Origin: Mycolicibacterium sp. TUM20985 | GTDB taxonomy: Bacteria > Actinomycetota > Actinomycetes > Mycobacteriales > Mycobacteriaceae | Assembly: GCF_030295745.1 (NCBI RefSeq) | Contig: NZ_AP027291.1 | Span: 3,782,001-3,846,000, forward strand | Direction: 5' to 3' | Length of the DNA stretch: 64,000 nt | In this document: positions 18,901 to 28,000 of the stretch, piece by piece | Position numbering within the stretch: position 1 is the stretch's first letter | Layout: the number at the start of each line of letters is the position of its first letter | The notes under the pieces: model-generated | Seen by the model: only the letters and a program-made list of their open reading frames with translations | Databases searched by the model: none | Told to the model about the DNA's origin: nothing | Position numbers and translations under genes: made by a program

Positions 18901-19523
18901 TGACGTCCCAACGGTTTGAGCTGTCGCCGCAATTCGCTGGTGAGGTCAGTGAGCCGGTTGAGGTTCGCCGACATCGAATCGAGCTTGCGGACCGCCTTCT
19001 CGCGGCGCTTGCGGTGCTTGAGCACGCCGGCGGCTTCCTCGATGAACGCGCGACGGTCCTCCGGCTTGGACTCGAGGATCTCCGAGAGCTTGCCCTGGCC
19101 GACGATGACGTGCATCTCGCGCCCAATGCCCGAGTCGGACAACAGTTCCTGAACGTCCATCAGCCGGCAGGCGTTGCCGTTGATCTCGTACTCGCCTGCG
19201 CCGTCGCGAAACATCCGCCGCGTGATCGACACCTCGGTGTACTCGATCGGCAGCGCGTTGTCGGAGTTGTCGATCGTCAGCGTCACCTCGGCGCGGCCCA
19301 GCGGCGCCCGCGACGACGTCCCGGCGAAGATGACGTCCTCCATCTTGCCGCCGCGCAACGTCTTGGCGCCCTGCTCGCCCATCACCCACGTCAACGCGTC
19401 GACCACGTTGGACTTACCCGAACCGTTGGGTCCGACGACGCAGGTGATGCCCGGCTCGAACCGAAGAGTCGTCGGCGAGGCGAAGGACTTGAAGCCCTTC
19501 AGCGTCAGACTCTTCAGATGCAT
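15927..19523 (-). CDS. smc: Chromosome segregation ATPase SMC
   Basis: A 1198-residue structural-maintenance-of-chromosomes protein that, with ScpA/ScpB, organises and segregates the nucleoid. The N-terminal head has Walker A GPNGSGKSN (residues ~31-39). Two long coiled coils flank a hinge (around SVAKMLQVRAGHEAAVAAVLG). The C-terminal head has the signature LSLLSGGEKSLTAVAM and Walker B FYVMDEVEAALDD. The start is ATG 19523, opening MHLKSLTLKGFKSF, the family's normal beginning. The open frame runs 93 codons further upstream, but that part overlaps acyP and is not SMC-like. Confidence 0.97.
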   Translation of the reverse strand: MHLKSLTLKGFKSFASPTTLRFEPGITCVVGPNGSGKSNVVDALTWVMGEQGAKTLRGGKMEDVIFAGTSSRAPLGRAEVTLTIDNSDNALPIEYTEVSITRRMFRDGAGEYEINGNACRLMDVQELLSDSGIGREMHVIVGQGKLSEILESKPEDRRAFIEEAAGVLKHRKRREKAVRKLDSMSANLNRLTDLTSELRRQLKPLGRQAEMARRAQTIQADLRDARLRLAADDLVTRRAEFNDTNQAETTLRREHDEISTRLETATFELAAHETAVAGLSGRAEAAQQTWFRLSALAERVSATVRIASERTQLLDADAEVAQGADPDALEAQADEVASHERQLLVELAQCRERQEAARAELGERERIAAEAERAHLAAARAEADRREGLARLSGQVDTIRTRVESIDEGVARLTVSIEESALRVQQSRVDFETVQNRVGELDAGELGLDDQHDRTVMALRLADSRVAELQAGERAAERQVASLQARIDALAVGLDRRDGAAWLQKHHDGSGLLGSVAKMLQVRAGHEAAVAAVLGSAADALAAESFGAARSAVAALKRADGGRAAIVLGDWPETASPATGSNHSLPDGALWAVDLVEPAPRLRGAMAAMLAGVVVVSDLTAALDLVARNPELRAVTADGDLVGAGWLTGGSDRKPSTLEITSEIDKARAELASAERQVSELTAALSGAVAEQQSRQDSAEDALAALNESDAAISGIYEQLGRLGQETRAAEEEWQRLNGQRNELEAGRVKTVEELSGLEERLRNAQELPMFDAEPVDRQESVAAAEAARAAEFEARLAVRTAEERANAVRGRADSLRRAAAAEREARLRAQRAREARELAATVAAAVADSGRLVAARLAVAVAVAGRTRDGLAAERSHRAEALSRVRHEVNELNARITALTDSLHRDEVAKAQASLRIEQLEQQALEQFGMATDDLVEEYGPHVPLPPSELEMAEYEQAKERGEQVTTPAPMPFDRATQERRAKKADRELAELGRVNPLALEEFAALEERYNFLSTQLEDVKAARKDLLDVITDVDERILQVFAEAYADVEREFTQVFATLFPGGEGRLLLTNPDDMLTTGIEVEARPPGKKIKRLSLLSGGEKSLTAVAMLVAIFRARPSPFYVMDEVEAALDDVNLRRLISLFEQLREVSQLIVITHQKPTMEIADALYGVTMRDDGITTVISQRMRGQELVTTTT

Positions 19524-19549
19524 GACGTGCCACCTTACCTGCGAAGTTG

Positions 19550-19837
19550 CTATCGCTCGGCGAAGCCCTCGATCGGGTCGCCGGCGTCGGACCAGTCGAA
19601 GACGACGGTGTCGACCCGCCCCGGCGTGGCCCCACCCTGGAGCATGTCGAGCAGCCGCTGACATGCCGCGTGGGAACCGCGGGCGACCACGTGCACGCGG
19701 CCGTCGTCCTTGTTGGCCGCGAACCCGGTGAGGCCCAGTTCCAACGCCCTCGCCCGGGTCCACCAGCGGAACCCGACACCCTGGACCCGGCCGTGCACCC
19801 ACGCGGTCAGGCGGACGTCGTCCCCGACCGGCGGCAT
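19550..19837 (-). CDS. acyP: Acylphosphatase
   Basis: A 95-residue acylphosphatase that hydrolyses carboxyl-phosphate bonds. The active-site loop GRVQGVGFRWWTR holds the catalytic Arg, and GFAANKDDGRVHV holds the catalytic Asn. The length is normal for the family. The ATG at 19837 overlaps the TGA of the upstream OsmC-like gene by one base (TGATG), so the pair is translationally coupled; this also rules out the longer open frame. smc follows 26 bp downstream, an order conserved in mycobacteria. Confidence 0.92.
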   Translation of the reverse strand: MPPVGDDVRLTAWVHGRVQGVGFRWWTRARALELGLTGFAANKDDGRVHVVARGSHAACQRLLDMLQGGATPGRVDTVVFDWSDAGDPIEGFAER

Positions 19838-20244
19838 CACTTCTGGGTGACCTCGAACGTCACCTCGGCCCCGGTCTTGAGCGTGCGCCCGACGGTGCAC
19901 ACCTTGTCGATCGAGCGCTCGACGATGACGAGGAGCTTCCTGATCTCCTCCTCCGACAGCGCCGACAGATCGACCTCGAGGTGCTCCTCGAGCAACGGGT
20001 AGCGCTCCTGCTCGCGGTCCGCGGGCCCCGACACCCGCACCGTGGCCTCGTAGTCGTCACCGAGCCGGGCGCGCAGGGCGTGGTCGCTGCTCATCCCGCT
20101 GCATGCGGCCAGGGCGATCTTCAACAGCTCCCCCGGGGTGAACACGCCCTCGACGTCCTCGGACCCGATCATCACCTCCGCGCCCCTGGTGCTGCGACCG
20201 GTGTAGCGGCGCACGCCCGTGCGCTCCACCCATAGGTCAGTCAT
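19837..20244 (-). CDS. OsmC/Ohr family protein
   Basis: A 135-residue OsmC-family protein; family members reduce organic hydroperoxides with a redox cysteine pair. Both cysteines are present: LAACSGMSSDHA in the central helix and DKVCTVGRTLK near the C-terminus. The start is ATG 20244 (MTDLWVERTG) behind an AAGGGTG site. The frame continues 40 codons upstream, but that part does not look like the family and the length from 20244 agrees with relatives. It precedes acyP with overlapping stop and start. Peroxidase activity is inferred from the family, not shown. Confidence 0.88.
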   Translation of the reverse strand: MTDLWVERTGVRRYTGRSTRGAEVMIGSEDVEGVFTPGELLKIALAACSGMSSDHALRARLGDDYEATVRVSGPADREQERYPLLEEHLEVDLSALSEEEIRKLLVIVERSIDKVCTVGRTLKTGAEVTFEVTQK

Positions 20245-20321
20245 GAAACACCCTTCGTCGACACCGGTCATTCGCAGACAGTGAAACAGTGCGTCCGCCG
20301 CTGCTGATTCCGGGCCCCGCG

Positions 20322-20780
20322 TCAGCCTCTTGAGCCGATCAGCTGCTTGGCCCGTCGGGCGCACTCGACGAGCAGGCGCAGCGGCGCCGGCAACCCCCGC
20401 CGGATGATGGCGTGCTTGCGGACGTACTGCGGCACATGCCAGGTGGACCAGGTTCCGGCTCGGAACAGCGCGGCGTCCCCGGCGCGCAGCCAGGTCGGCG
20501 GCACCCCCTCACCGCTGACCTCGACCTCACCCTCGATGACGTAGACGGTCTCGTCGCGATCGAAGTACCACCTGAAACGGCCCGCAGTGCAATCCCACAC
20601 GTAGTGGTTGGCCATCCGGTCGGCGCTCCCGCACCACCAACTACTGCGGCTCTTCGGCGTCCCCTCGAGAATCCAGTCCGGGTCGATGGTGGCGTCGAGC
20701 AATTCCGGGCCCTGGCCCTGGCACACCTCGATGGGCCGATTGGTCACGACATCCCCTTGGGTCGACGATGCAATGGTCAC
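20322..20780 (-). CDS. Cupin-domain protein
   Basis: A 152-residue protein with a small cupin fold. FRWYFDRDETVYVIEGEVEV matches cupin motif 1 and GDAALFRAGTWSTWHVP matches motif 2, with possible metal ligands Glu and His. It resembles EutQ/DUF861-like stand-alone cupins. The substrate is unknown; members range from sugar-modifying enzymes to storage-like folds. The GTG start at 20780 gives MTIASST; no strong ribosome-binding site is visible. It sits between mutM (23 bp upstream) and the OsmC-like gene. I do not recall it at this position in M. tuberculosis, so it may be a lineage-specific addition. Confidence 0.8.
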   Translation of the reverse strand: MTIASSTQGDVVTNRPIEVCQGQGPELLDATIDPDWILEGTPKSRSSWWCGSADRMANHYVWDCTAGRFRWYFDRDETVYVIEGEVEVSGEGVPPTWLRAGDAALFRAGTWSTWHVPQYVRKHAIIRRGLPAPLRLLVECARRAKQLIGSRG

Positions 20781-20803
20781 ACAGGAAGCTCACAGTAACT
20801 GGT

Positions 20804-21664
20804 CTACGACGGGCGTGGCGGGCGCGGTCTCGGCTGGCAACGGGGGCAGTAGAACGACGACCGGTTCATGAACTTGTCGCGCTGCATGACCGCACCGCAG
20901 CGGCCGCACGGCTGCCCCTCGCGGCCGTAGGCATCCAGCGAGCGGTCGAAGTAGCCCGACTCGCCGTTGACGTTGACGTACAGCGAGTCGAACGACGTGC
21001 CGCCCTGACCGAGCGCGTCGCGCATCACGTCCGTAGCGTGGTCGAGGATCGAGGCCAGTGTCGGCTTGGTCAGCGTTTCGGCGATCCGCGCGCCGTTGAC
21101 CTTCGCGCGCCACAGCGACTCGTCGGCGTAGATGTTGCCGATACCCGAGACGACCGTCTGATCCAGCAGCTGCCGCTTGATCTCGGAATGCTTGCGCCGC
21201 AACACCTTCACCACCGCGGCACGGTCGAACAACGGATCCAGCGGATCGCGCGCGATGTGTGCGACGGGGACGGGGACCTCGGTGCCGTCGACGGTCACCA
21301 GGTCGGCCAGCCGCCAGCCCCCGAACGTGCGCTGATCGACGAAGCTCATCGCCGTTCCATCGTCGAGGAGGGTGGCGACCCGTAGATGCTCGGTCTTCGG
21401 AACGGGTCCCAGCAGCATCTGCCCACTCATGCCGAGGTGGACCACCAGGGCGTCGCCGCTGGCCAGCGTCAGCCACAGGTACTTACCGCGTCGCCCCGTT
21501 CCGGTCACGACGTTGTCGAGCAGTCGTGCCGTCAGATCCGCCGGGCCCTCCTCGTGGCCGCGGACGGCGCGAGGATGGTTCACCCGGACCGCGGTGATGG
21601 TCCGTCCGACCACGTGCGCGGCCAGCCCGCGCCGGACGACCTCGACCTCGGGAAGTTCAGGCAT
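20804..21664 (-). CDS. mutM: Formamidopyrimidine-DNA glycosylase (Fpg/MutM)
   Basis: A 286-residue bifunctional DNA glycosylase/AP lyase that removes 8-oxoguanine and ring-opened purines. After Met removal Pro2 and Glu3 of MPELPEVE are the catalytic residues, which fixes the start at 21664. The helix-two-turn-helix contains DQTVVSGIGNIYADE, and a C-terminal Cys4 zinc finger reads CGRCG...CPRC. The frame is open well upstream, but that part belongs to rnc in another frame. Its start overlaps the rnc stop by 8 bp, so it is probably coupled to rnc. Confidence 0.96.
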   Translation of the reverse strand: MPELPEVEVVRRGLAAHVVGRTITAVRVNHPRAVRGHEEGPADLTARLLDNVVTGTGRRGKYLWLTLASGDALVVHLGMSGQMLLGPVPKTEHLRVATLLDDGTAMSFVDQRTFGGWRLADLVTVDGTEVPVPVAHIARDPLDPLFDRAAVVKVLRRKHSEIKRQLLDQTVVSGIGNIYADESLWRAKVNGARIAETLTKPTLASILDHATDVMRDALGQGGTSFDSLYVNVNGESGYFDRSLDAYGREGQPCGRCGAVMQRDKFMNRSSFYCPRCQPRPRPPRPS

Positions 21665-22403
21665 TCCGCTCGGGCGTGCGGTTGGGAGATGTGGCGTCTT
21701 GGCCGGCGAACTCGAGCGACTCGAGTGCCTTGTACGCCGCGGCGGCGGCCTGTTGTTCGGCTTCCTTCTTGGTCTTGCCCTCGCCCACGCCGAAGTCCTC
21801 GGCGTTGACGATCGCCCGCGCGGTGAAGTGCTTGTCGTGTTCGGGTCCGGTGGAGGCCAGGACATAGCTCGGGACGCCCAACCGGCGGGCCGCCGCGAGC
21901 TCCTGCAGGCTGGTCTTCCAGTCGAGACCCGCACCCAGGTTCGCGGCGGCCTCGAGTGCGCCGGAGAACAACCTGATGACGACGTCGCGTGCCACCTCGT
22001 GTCCGTGCTGCACGTACGCCGCGCCGAGCAGTGACTCCACCGCGTCGGCGAGCAGGTTGGCCTTGTGGGAGCCACCGCTGGCCACCTCACCGCGGCCGAG
22101 CAGGAGGTAGGCGCCGAGCCCGTCGGGGGGGAGATTCCTGGCGATCCGGGCCAGCGCCTGGGTGTTGACGACGGCGGACTTCAGCTTGGCCAGTTCGCCC
22201 TCGCTGCGGTCGGGGTACTTGGCGAAGATCTCCGCGGTGATCACCAGACCCAGCACGGCGTCGCCGAGGAACTCGAGGCGCTCGTTGGTGGGCAGCCCGC
22301 CTGCCTCGTAGGCGTAGCTGCGGTGGGTCAGGGCCAGGGTCAGAAGATCGTCGGGCAGGTCGACGCCGATGGCTTCGAGTAGCGGAGTCCGGTCGACCGT
22401 CAC
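21657..22403 (-). CDS. rnc: Ribonuclease III
   Basis: A 248-residue double-strand-specific RNase that processes rRNA precursors and structured mRNAs. The RNase III signature is NERLEFLGDAVLGLVITAEI, with a second acidic pair in LLADAVESLLGAAY. A double-stranded-RNA-binding domain occupies the C-terminal third (DWKTSLQELAAARRLG ... GEGKTKKEAEQQAAAAA). The start is taken as GTG 22403, because it overlaps the DUF177 stop as GTGA. An ATG 23 codons upstream lies inside DUF177 and is unlikely. mutM follows with an 8-bp overlap. Confidence 0.95.
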   Translation of the reverse strand: MTVDRTPLLEAIGVDLPDDLLTLALTHRSYAYEAGGLPTNERLEFLGDAVLGLVITAEIFAKYPDRSEGELAKLKSAVVNTQALARIARNLPPDGLGAYLLLGRGEVASGGSHKANLLADAVESLLGAAYVQHGHEVARDVVIRLFSGALEAAANLGAGLDWKTSLQELAAARRLGVPSYVLASTGPEHDKHFTARAIVNAEDFGVGEGKTKKEAEQQAAAAAYKALESLEFAGQDATSPNRTPERNA

Positions 22404-23026
22404 TCGCGACCCCCGGGCACCTGATCCGACGATCCCTCTCCGACGGGTTTCATGGCAGCCAGCTTCGCCCACCTCGGGTCGATGACGTCGTGGTGGTGCG
22501 GGTCGGCGTCATTCTCGAAGTCGGCCAACGCGGCACCGCACTCCGGGCACAGGCCCGGGCAGTCGTCCCGGCACAGCGGCGAGAACGGCAGTTCCATCCC
22601 CACGGCGTCGATGATCGGTTGCGTCAGATCGACGGTGTCGTCGATGACGCATCCGACCTCGTCGTCATCGTCGGTGGTGGCCTCGGTGGTGCTGTCCGGA
22701 TACGCGAACAACTCGGTGAGGTGGATCTCGACGTCCCCCGCAACGGCAGTCAGGCAGCGGGCACACTCCCCTGCCGTCGGCGCCGACATCGTGCCGCTGA
22801 CGAGCACGCCCTCCGACACCGACTCAAGACGCAGATCGAGTTCGACGGGAGCACCCTCGGGGATGGCGATCAGCTCGATGCCGATCCGCGACGGCGACGG
22901 CACCGTTTCGGCGAACGTGATCATCGAGCCGGGCCTCATGCCCAGTCGTGCCACGTCCAGCACGAACGGAGACTGCGGCCCACGGCCAGACCGACCATGT
23001 GCGCCATGCTTCGACTTTCCGGCCAT
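22400..23026 (-). CDS. DUF177 (YceD) family protein
   Basis: A 208-residue DUF177 protein; bacterial relatives are implicated in 23S rRNA accumulation and large-subunit assembly. Cysteine pairs CARC and CRDDCPGLCPECG suggest a zinc site. A His-rich stretch ADPHHHD follows. In many bacteria the ribosomal protein L32 gene follows yceD, but here rnc follows directly, with a GTGA overlap and no rpmF between. The start ATG at 23026 gives a basic MAGKSKHG opening. It lies 31 bp downstream of sepIVA on the same strand. Confidence 0.88.
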   Translation of the reverse strand: MAGKSKHGAHGRSGRGPQSPFVLDVARLGMRPGSMITFAETVPSPSRIGIELIAIPEGAPVELDLRLESVSEGVLVSGTMSAPTAGECARCLTAVAGDVEIHLTELFAYPDSTTEATTDDDDEVGCVIDDTVDLTQPIIDAVGMELPFSPLCRDDCPGLCPECGAALADFENDADPHHHDVIDPRWAKLAAMKPVGEGSSDQVPGGRE

Positions 23027-23057
23027 TAGTCGATCTTACGGCCGTGGTCGGCAGTCC

Positions 23058-23795
23058 CTACCGTTGCGCGTAGTCGTGCGTCCCTGCAGCGGTGCGCAGT
23101 TGGTGGCGGCCACGCCCGACGGAGCGCAGCGTGCCGTTCAGATAGTCCTCGAATTCGGCGAGCTTGCTGTCCACGTAGATGTCGCATTCGCCGCGGAGGC
23201 GGTCGGCCTCGGCGTGCGCGGTGTCGATCAGGCGGGTGGCCTCCGAGGTCGCGGTCTGCACGATCTCGGTCTGCGACACCAGGCGCTGTTGCTCCTTGAT
23301 GCCCTCCTGGACGGCCTTCTCGTAGGACAGGTTGCCGTTCTCGATCAGGCGGTCGGCTTCGGCCTTGGCCCGTCCGGTGCTTGCCTCGTACTCACGCTTG
23401 GCGGTGGTCATGATGCGATTGGCCTCCTCGCGGGCCTCGCCGACCATTCGCTCGCTGTGCTGGCGCGCCTCGGCGACCATGCGGTCGGCCTGGCTCTTGG
23501 CGTCGGACAGGATGCGGTCCGCTTCACCACGGGAGTGGTTGACCAGTGAATCTGCCTCGGCGGTCGCCGTCGAGACCATCGAATCGGCGTGATCCTTCGC
23601 CTCGCGCAGCATCCCGTCGCGGGCGTCGAGCACGTCCTGGGCGTCGTCGAGTTCGCCGGGGATGGCGTCCTTGATGTCGTCCAGCAGTTCGAGAACGTCG
23701 CCGCGGGGCACCATGCAGCCAGCCGTCATCGGCACACCGCGGGCTTCCTCGACGATCGCTCCGAGCTCGTCGAGCGCCTCAAATACTCGGTACAC
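23058..23795 (-). CDS. sepIVA: DivIVA-like septation factor SepIVA
   Basis: A 245-residue protein that is coiled coil over most of its length, with heptad-rich blocks of EADRILSDAKSQADRM type. It matches M. tuberculosis Rv2927c / M. smegmatis SepIVA in length and ending (RTAAGTHDYAQR). SepIVA is needed for septation in mycobacteria. The start is GTG 23795 (reading MYRVFEALDEL) behind a GGGAGGGTG site; the frame is open 53 codons further upstream but without similarity. In M. tuberculosis the PDIM/PGL locus follows this gene; here coaD lies only 190 bp upstream. Confidence 0.93.
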   Translation of the reverse strand: MYRVFEALDELGAIVEEARGVPMTAGCMVPRGDVLELLDDIKDAIPGELDDAQDVLDARDGMLREAKDHADSMVSTATAEADSLVNHSRGEADRILSDAKSQADRMVAEARQHSERMVGEAREEANRIMTTAKREYEASTGRAKAEADRLIENGNLSYEKAVQEGIKEQQRLVSQTEIVQTATSEATRLIDTAHAEADRLRGECDIYVDSKLAEFEDYLNGTLRSVGRGRHQLRTAAGTHDYAQR

Positions 23796-23984
23796 GGCAA
23801 CACCCTCCCGGCCTAGTTTGGTCGTTACCAGTGTGCCTGGTGTTGCTCGTGTGACTAGGGAAGCCACGCCGGTGAGTCGGGTTTCGCCCAATCGGCCCGC
23901 AACCCCTCGAGCGTGCGATGTCATCCGCTTCGCCCGGCGAGTTGCGTATGACACCGCACAGCCGGCGCACGGTGGCGGGAGGGC

Positions 23985-24464
23985 TCAGCGCTCGGCGAGC
24001 TTGGCCCGGAGGCGCGCGTTCACGGGCGCTGGCAGCAACTCCGAGACGTCACCGCCGAGGAGTGCGACCTCCTTGGCGAGCGAGGACGACACGAAGGAGT
24101 ACTGCGGCGTCGTGGCGACGAAGAAGGTGTCGACGCCGGCAACGTGCTTGTTCATCTGCGCCATCTGCAGCTCGTACTCGAAGTCGGTGCCGGTGCGCAG
24201 CCCCTTGACGATCGCGGTGAGGCCGTGGGACTTGACGAAGTCCACCACCAGGCCGCTACCACTCTGCACCCGCAGATTCGTCAGGTGCGTCGTCGACTCG
24301 CGGATCAATTCGATGCGCTCCTCGGCGGTGAACATGCCTGCCTTGTTCGGGTTCACCAGCACGGCGACCACGACCTCGTCGAACTGTGCAGCCGCACGTT
24401 CGAAGACGTCGACGTGGCCGAGGGTCACGGGATCGAACGAACCGGGGCATACGGCGCCACTCAT
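23985..24464 (-). CDS. coaD: Phosphopantetheine adenylyltransferase
   Basis: A 159-residue nucleotidyltransferase that joins 4'-phosphopantetheine and ATP to make dephospho-CoA, the penultimate step of CoA synthesis. The family motif is GSFDPVTLGH near the N-terminus, and the second ATP-binding motif is FVSSSLAKEVA. GLRTGTDFEYE contributes to the active site. The start ATG 24464 gives MSGAVCPG; the frame is open upstream into rsmD but without homology. It follows rsmD by 11 bp on the same strand, a pairing common in many bacteria. Confidence 0.96.
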   Translation of the reverse strand: MSGAVCPGSFDPVTLGHVDVFERAAAQFDEVVVAVLVNPNKAGMFTAEERIELIRESTTHLTNLRVQSGSGLVVDFVKSHGLTAIVKGLRTGTDFEYELQMAQMNKHVAGVDTFFVATTPQYSFVSSSLAKEVALLGGDVSELLPAPVNARLRAKLAER

Positions 24465-24475
24465 GCCCGACGACG

Positions 24476-25042
24476 CTACGCGATCTCCCCGAACTCGAGG
24501 CGGGTGTCGCCGTAGCGGCGGTCCCGCCCCGCCGACCACGCGGCGGGCCACGCCAGAGGCGGCGCAAACGTCGGCCGCTCGACCACGGCGATCGCACCGG
24601 GACCCACCCAGCCGCGATCGGTCAGGGCGTCGAGCACCGCCTCCACGTCCGCCGACGCGACCTCGTACGGCGGGTCGGCGAACACCAGGTCTACCGGCCG
24701 GCCGGTACCCGCCGCGAGCACCGAGTCGACGCTGGCGCACCGCACCACCGCGCCGGTCACGCCAAGGGCCGCCGCGTTGGCCTCGATGACCGCCACCGCG
24801 CGCCGGTCGGACTCCACGAACACCGCGGACGCGGCGCCGCGCGAAAGCGCTTCCAGCCCAAGGGCTCCCGAACCCGCATACAAGTCCAGGACATTGACAC
24901 CGTCCAGATCGAGGCGCGCGGTCAACACGTTGAACAGGGACTCGCGGACCCGGTCCGTCGTGGGACGGGTGCCCCGACCGGACCGGCTCTGCGGTACCGC
25001 GATCCGGCGACCGCCGTACCGACCGCCGACGATCCGGGTCAG
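24476..25042 (-). CDS. rsmD: 16S rRNA (guanine-966-N2)-methyltransferase RsmD
   Basis: An N6/N2-type SAM methyltransferase of 188 residues. SAM motif I is LDLYAGSGALGLEALSRG and the catalytic motif is ADPPYE. The protein begins TRIVGGRYGGRRIAVP, as in relatives. No ATG, GTG or TTG lies at the expected start; the codon there is CTG (25042-25040), which overlaps the pca stop as CTGA. I remember the M. tuberculosis orthologue using GTG in the same place. Either CTG is used, or an upstream start within the pca reading region is used. coaD follows 11 bp downstream. Confidence 0.88.
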   Translation of the reverse strand: MTRIVGGRYGGRRIAVPQSRSGRGTRPTTDRVRESLFNVLTARLDLDGVNVLDLYAGSGALGLEALSRGAASAVFVESDRRAVAVIEANAAALGVTGAVVRCASVDSVLAAGTGRPVDLVFADPPYEVASADVEAVLDALTDRGWVGPGAIAVVERPTFAPPLAWPAAWSAGRDRRYGDTRLEFGEIA

Positions 25043-28000
25043 TTCGATCCCCCGGTCGCTTCGCTCTCCCCCGCCGAACTCGATCCCCCGGTCGCTCCGC
25101 TCCTGCCCGCCGGGGAAATCACCGCCAGCAGGTCGCCACCTTCTACCTGTGCGGTGGCCGAGACGGCGACACGGTCGACGGTGCCCGCCTTCGGAGCGGT
25201 GATCGCCGCCTCCATCTTCATGGCCTCGATGGTGGCGATGGCCTGGCCCGCGCTGACCTGATCGCCCGCGGCGACGTTCACGGTGACGACCCCCGCGAAC
25301 GGCGCGGCGACGTGGTCGGCGTTGGACCGATCGGCCTTCTCCGCTGCGGGCACGGTTTCGGCGATGCTCTCGTCGCGGACCACCACCGGTCGCAGTTGCC
25401 CGTTCAGGATGCACATCACGGTGCGCATGCCGCGCTCGTCGGCCTCGGAGATCGCTTCGAGGCCGATGATCAGGTCGACGCCACGGTCGATCTGGATGCG
25501 GTGCTCATCGCCGTGGCGGAGGCCGTACCAGAACTGGTTGGCCGACAGGCGCGAGGTGTCACCGTAGATCTCGCGGTGCGCCTCGAATTCCTTCGTCGGC
25601 CCGGGGAACAGCAGCCGGTTCAGCGCCCGCTGGCGCACGGTGCCGGGTTCGCGGAGCAGCGCCTCGTCCTGCGGGCTGAGTTCCGTCGGCGGCTTGGCGG
25701 GCGAGCGGCCAGCGAGTGCCTTGGTGCGCAACGGTTCCGGCCATCCGCCCGGTGGATCGCCGAGTTCACCGCGCAGGAAACCGATGACGGAGTCGGGGAT
25801 GTCGAAGCGCGCCGGGTCGGCCGCGAACTCGTCGGCCGTGACGCCCGCGCCCACCAGTGCCAGGGCCAGATCGCCGACGACCTTCGAGGACGGCGTGACC
25901 TTGACCAGATGTCCGAGGACCCGGTCGGCACCGGCATAGGCGTTCTCGACGTCCTCGAAGCGGTTGCCCAGCCCGAGCGCGATCGCCTGCTGCCGCAGAT
26001 TGGACAGCTGACCGCCGGGGATCTCGTGCGAGTACACCCGCCCTGTCGGGGCGACCATGCCAGATGCCCCAACATCGAACGGCGCGTACACCTTTCGCAG
26101 CGCCTCCCAGTACGGCTCGAGATCGCACACCGCGGACAGCGACAGCCCGGTGTCGTAGCGGGTATGCATGGCCGCGGCGACGATCGAGGACAGCGACGGC
26201 TGACTGGTGGTGCCCGCCAAGGGCGCAGCTGCACCGTCGACCGCGCTGGCGCCCGCCTGCCAGGCCGCCGTATAGGTGGCCAACTGACCGCCGGGCGTGT
26301 CGTGGGTGTGCACGTGCACGGGCAGATCGAACCGGCTGCGCAGGGCCGAGACCAGGGTGGCCGCTGCGGGCGCCCGCAGCAGACCCGCCATGTCCTTGAT
26401 GGCCAGCACGTGCGCGCCCGCGTCGACGATCTGCTCGGCGAGCTTGAGGTAGTAGTCCAGGGTGTAGAGCGTCTCGGCAGGATCGGACAGGTCACCGGTG
26501 TAGCTCATGGCGACTTCGGCCACGGACGTTCCGGTTTCGCGGACGGCGTCGATGGCCGGTCGCATTGATTCGACGTTGTTGAGGGCGTCGAAGATCCGGT
26601 AGATGTCGATGCCCGTAGCCGTGGCCTCCTCCACGAAGGCCGAGGTCACGACTTCCGGATACGGGGTGTAGCCAACGGTGTTGCGACCCCGCAGCAGCAT
26701 CTGCAGGCAGATGTTGGGCACCACCTCGCGCAGCGCCGCCAGCCGCTCCCACGGGTCTTCCTTCAAGAAGCGCAGCGCCACGTCGTATGTCGCGCCGCCC
26801 CAGCACTCCAGGGACAACAGCTCCGGGGTCATCCTTGCGATGTACGGCGCGACGGCCATGAGCCCGGAGGTGCGCACCCGGGTGGCGAGGAGCGACTGAT
26901 GCGCGTCGCGGAAGGTGGTGTCGGTGACGCCCACCGCAGGCGAATCCCGCAGCCACGCCGCGAAACCCTCGGGTCCGAGCTCGACCAGCCGCTGCCTGCT
27001 GCCGGGCACTGGAGGCGCCTCCACGTCGACGACGTCGGCGCCGGGGAGCTTGTCCTGGGGGTAGATCCGCGTCCGGTCGCCGTACGGGGAGTTGACGGTG
27101 ACCTCGGCGAGGTAGTTGAGCATCTTCGTCCCGCGGTCGGCCGAAGCGTGTGCGGTGAGCAGTTGCGGGCGTTCGTCGATGAACGACGTCGTCACTCTGC
27201 CCGCGCGGAAGTCGGGATCGTCGACCACCGCCTGCAGGAACGGGATGTTCGTCGACACCCCGCGAATCCGGAACTCGGCAAGACCGCGCCTGGCGCGCGT
27301 GACGGCGGTCGAGAAGTCCCGGCCCCGGCACGTCATCTTGACCAGCATCGAGTCGAAGTGGGCGCTGATCTCCGCACCGAGGGTGGTGCCGCCGTCCAGC
27401 CGGATGCCCGCCCCACCCGGAGACCGGTATCCGGTGATGCGGCCGGTGTCGGGACGGAATCCCTTGGCGGGATCCTCCGTGGTGATCCGGCACTGCATGG
27501 CAACACCGCGCACCCGGATCGAGTCTTGACTGAGCCCAAGATCGGCCAACGTCTCCCCCGCGGCGATGCGCAGCTGGCTGGCGACCAGGTCGACGTCGGT
27601 GATCTCCTCGGTGACGGTGTGCTCGACCTGGATGCGTGGATTCAGCTCGATGAAGACGTGGTTGCCGCGTTCGTCGAGCAGGAACTCGACGGTGCCGGCG
27701 CAGGAGTAACCAATCCGACGCGCGAAGGCGACCGCGTCCCCGCAGATCGTGGCGCGCAAATCGTCCGACAGGTTGGGGGCGGGAGCGAGCTCGATCACCT
27801 TCTGATGGCGCCGCTGCACGCTGCAATCGCGTTCGAAGAGGTGGATGACGTTGCCCTTGCCGTCGGCGAGGATCTGCACCTCGATGTGGCGAGGGTTGAG
27901 CACCGCCTGTTCGAGATACACCATCGGATCGCCGAACGCCGACTCCGCTTCGCGGCTGGCGGCCTCGATCGCCTCGGCGAGGGCACCGGCGTCCGCGACG

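Noticed and set aside
17319..19661. 780-codon plus-strand frame antisense to smc
   Set aside because: Arg/Gly/His-rich shadow of the SMC coiled-coil codons, with no family signature.
19524..19802. N-terminal 93-codon extension of smc
   Set aside because: It overlaps acyP in another frame, lacks SMC similarity, and MHLKSL at 19523 is the standard start.
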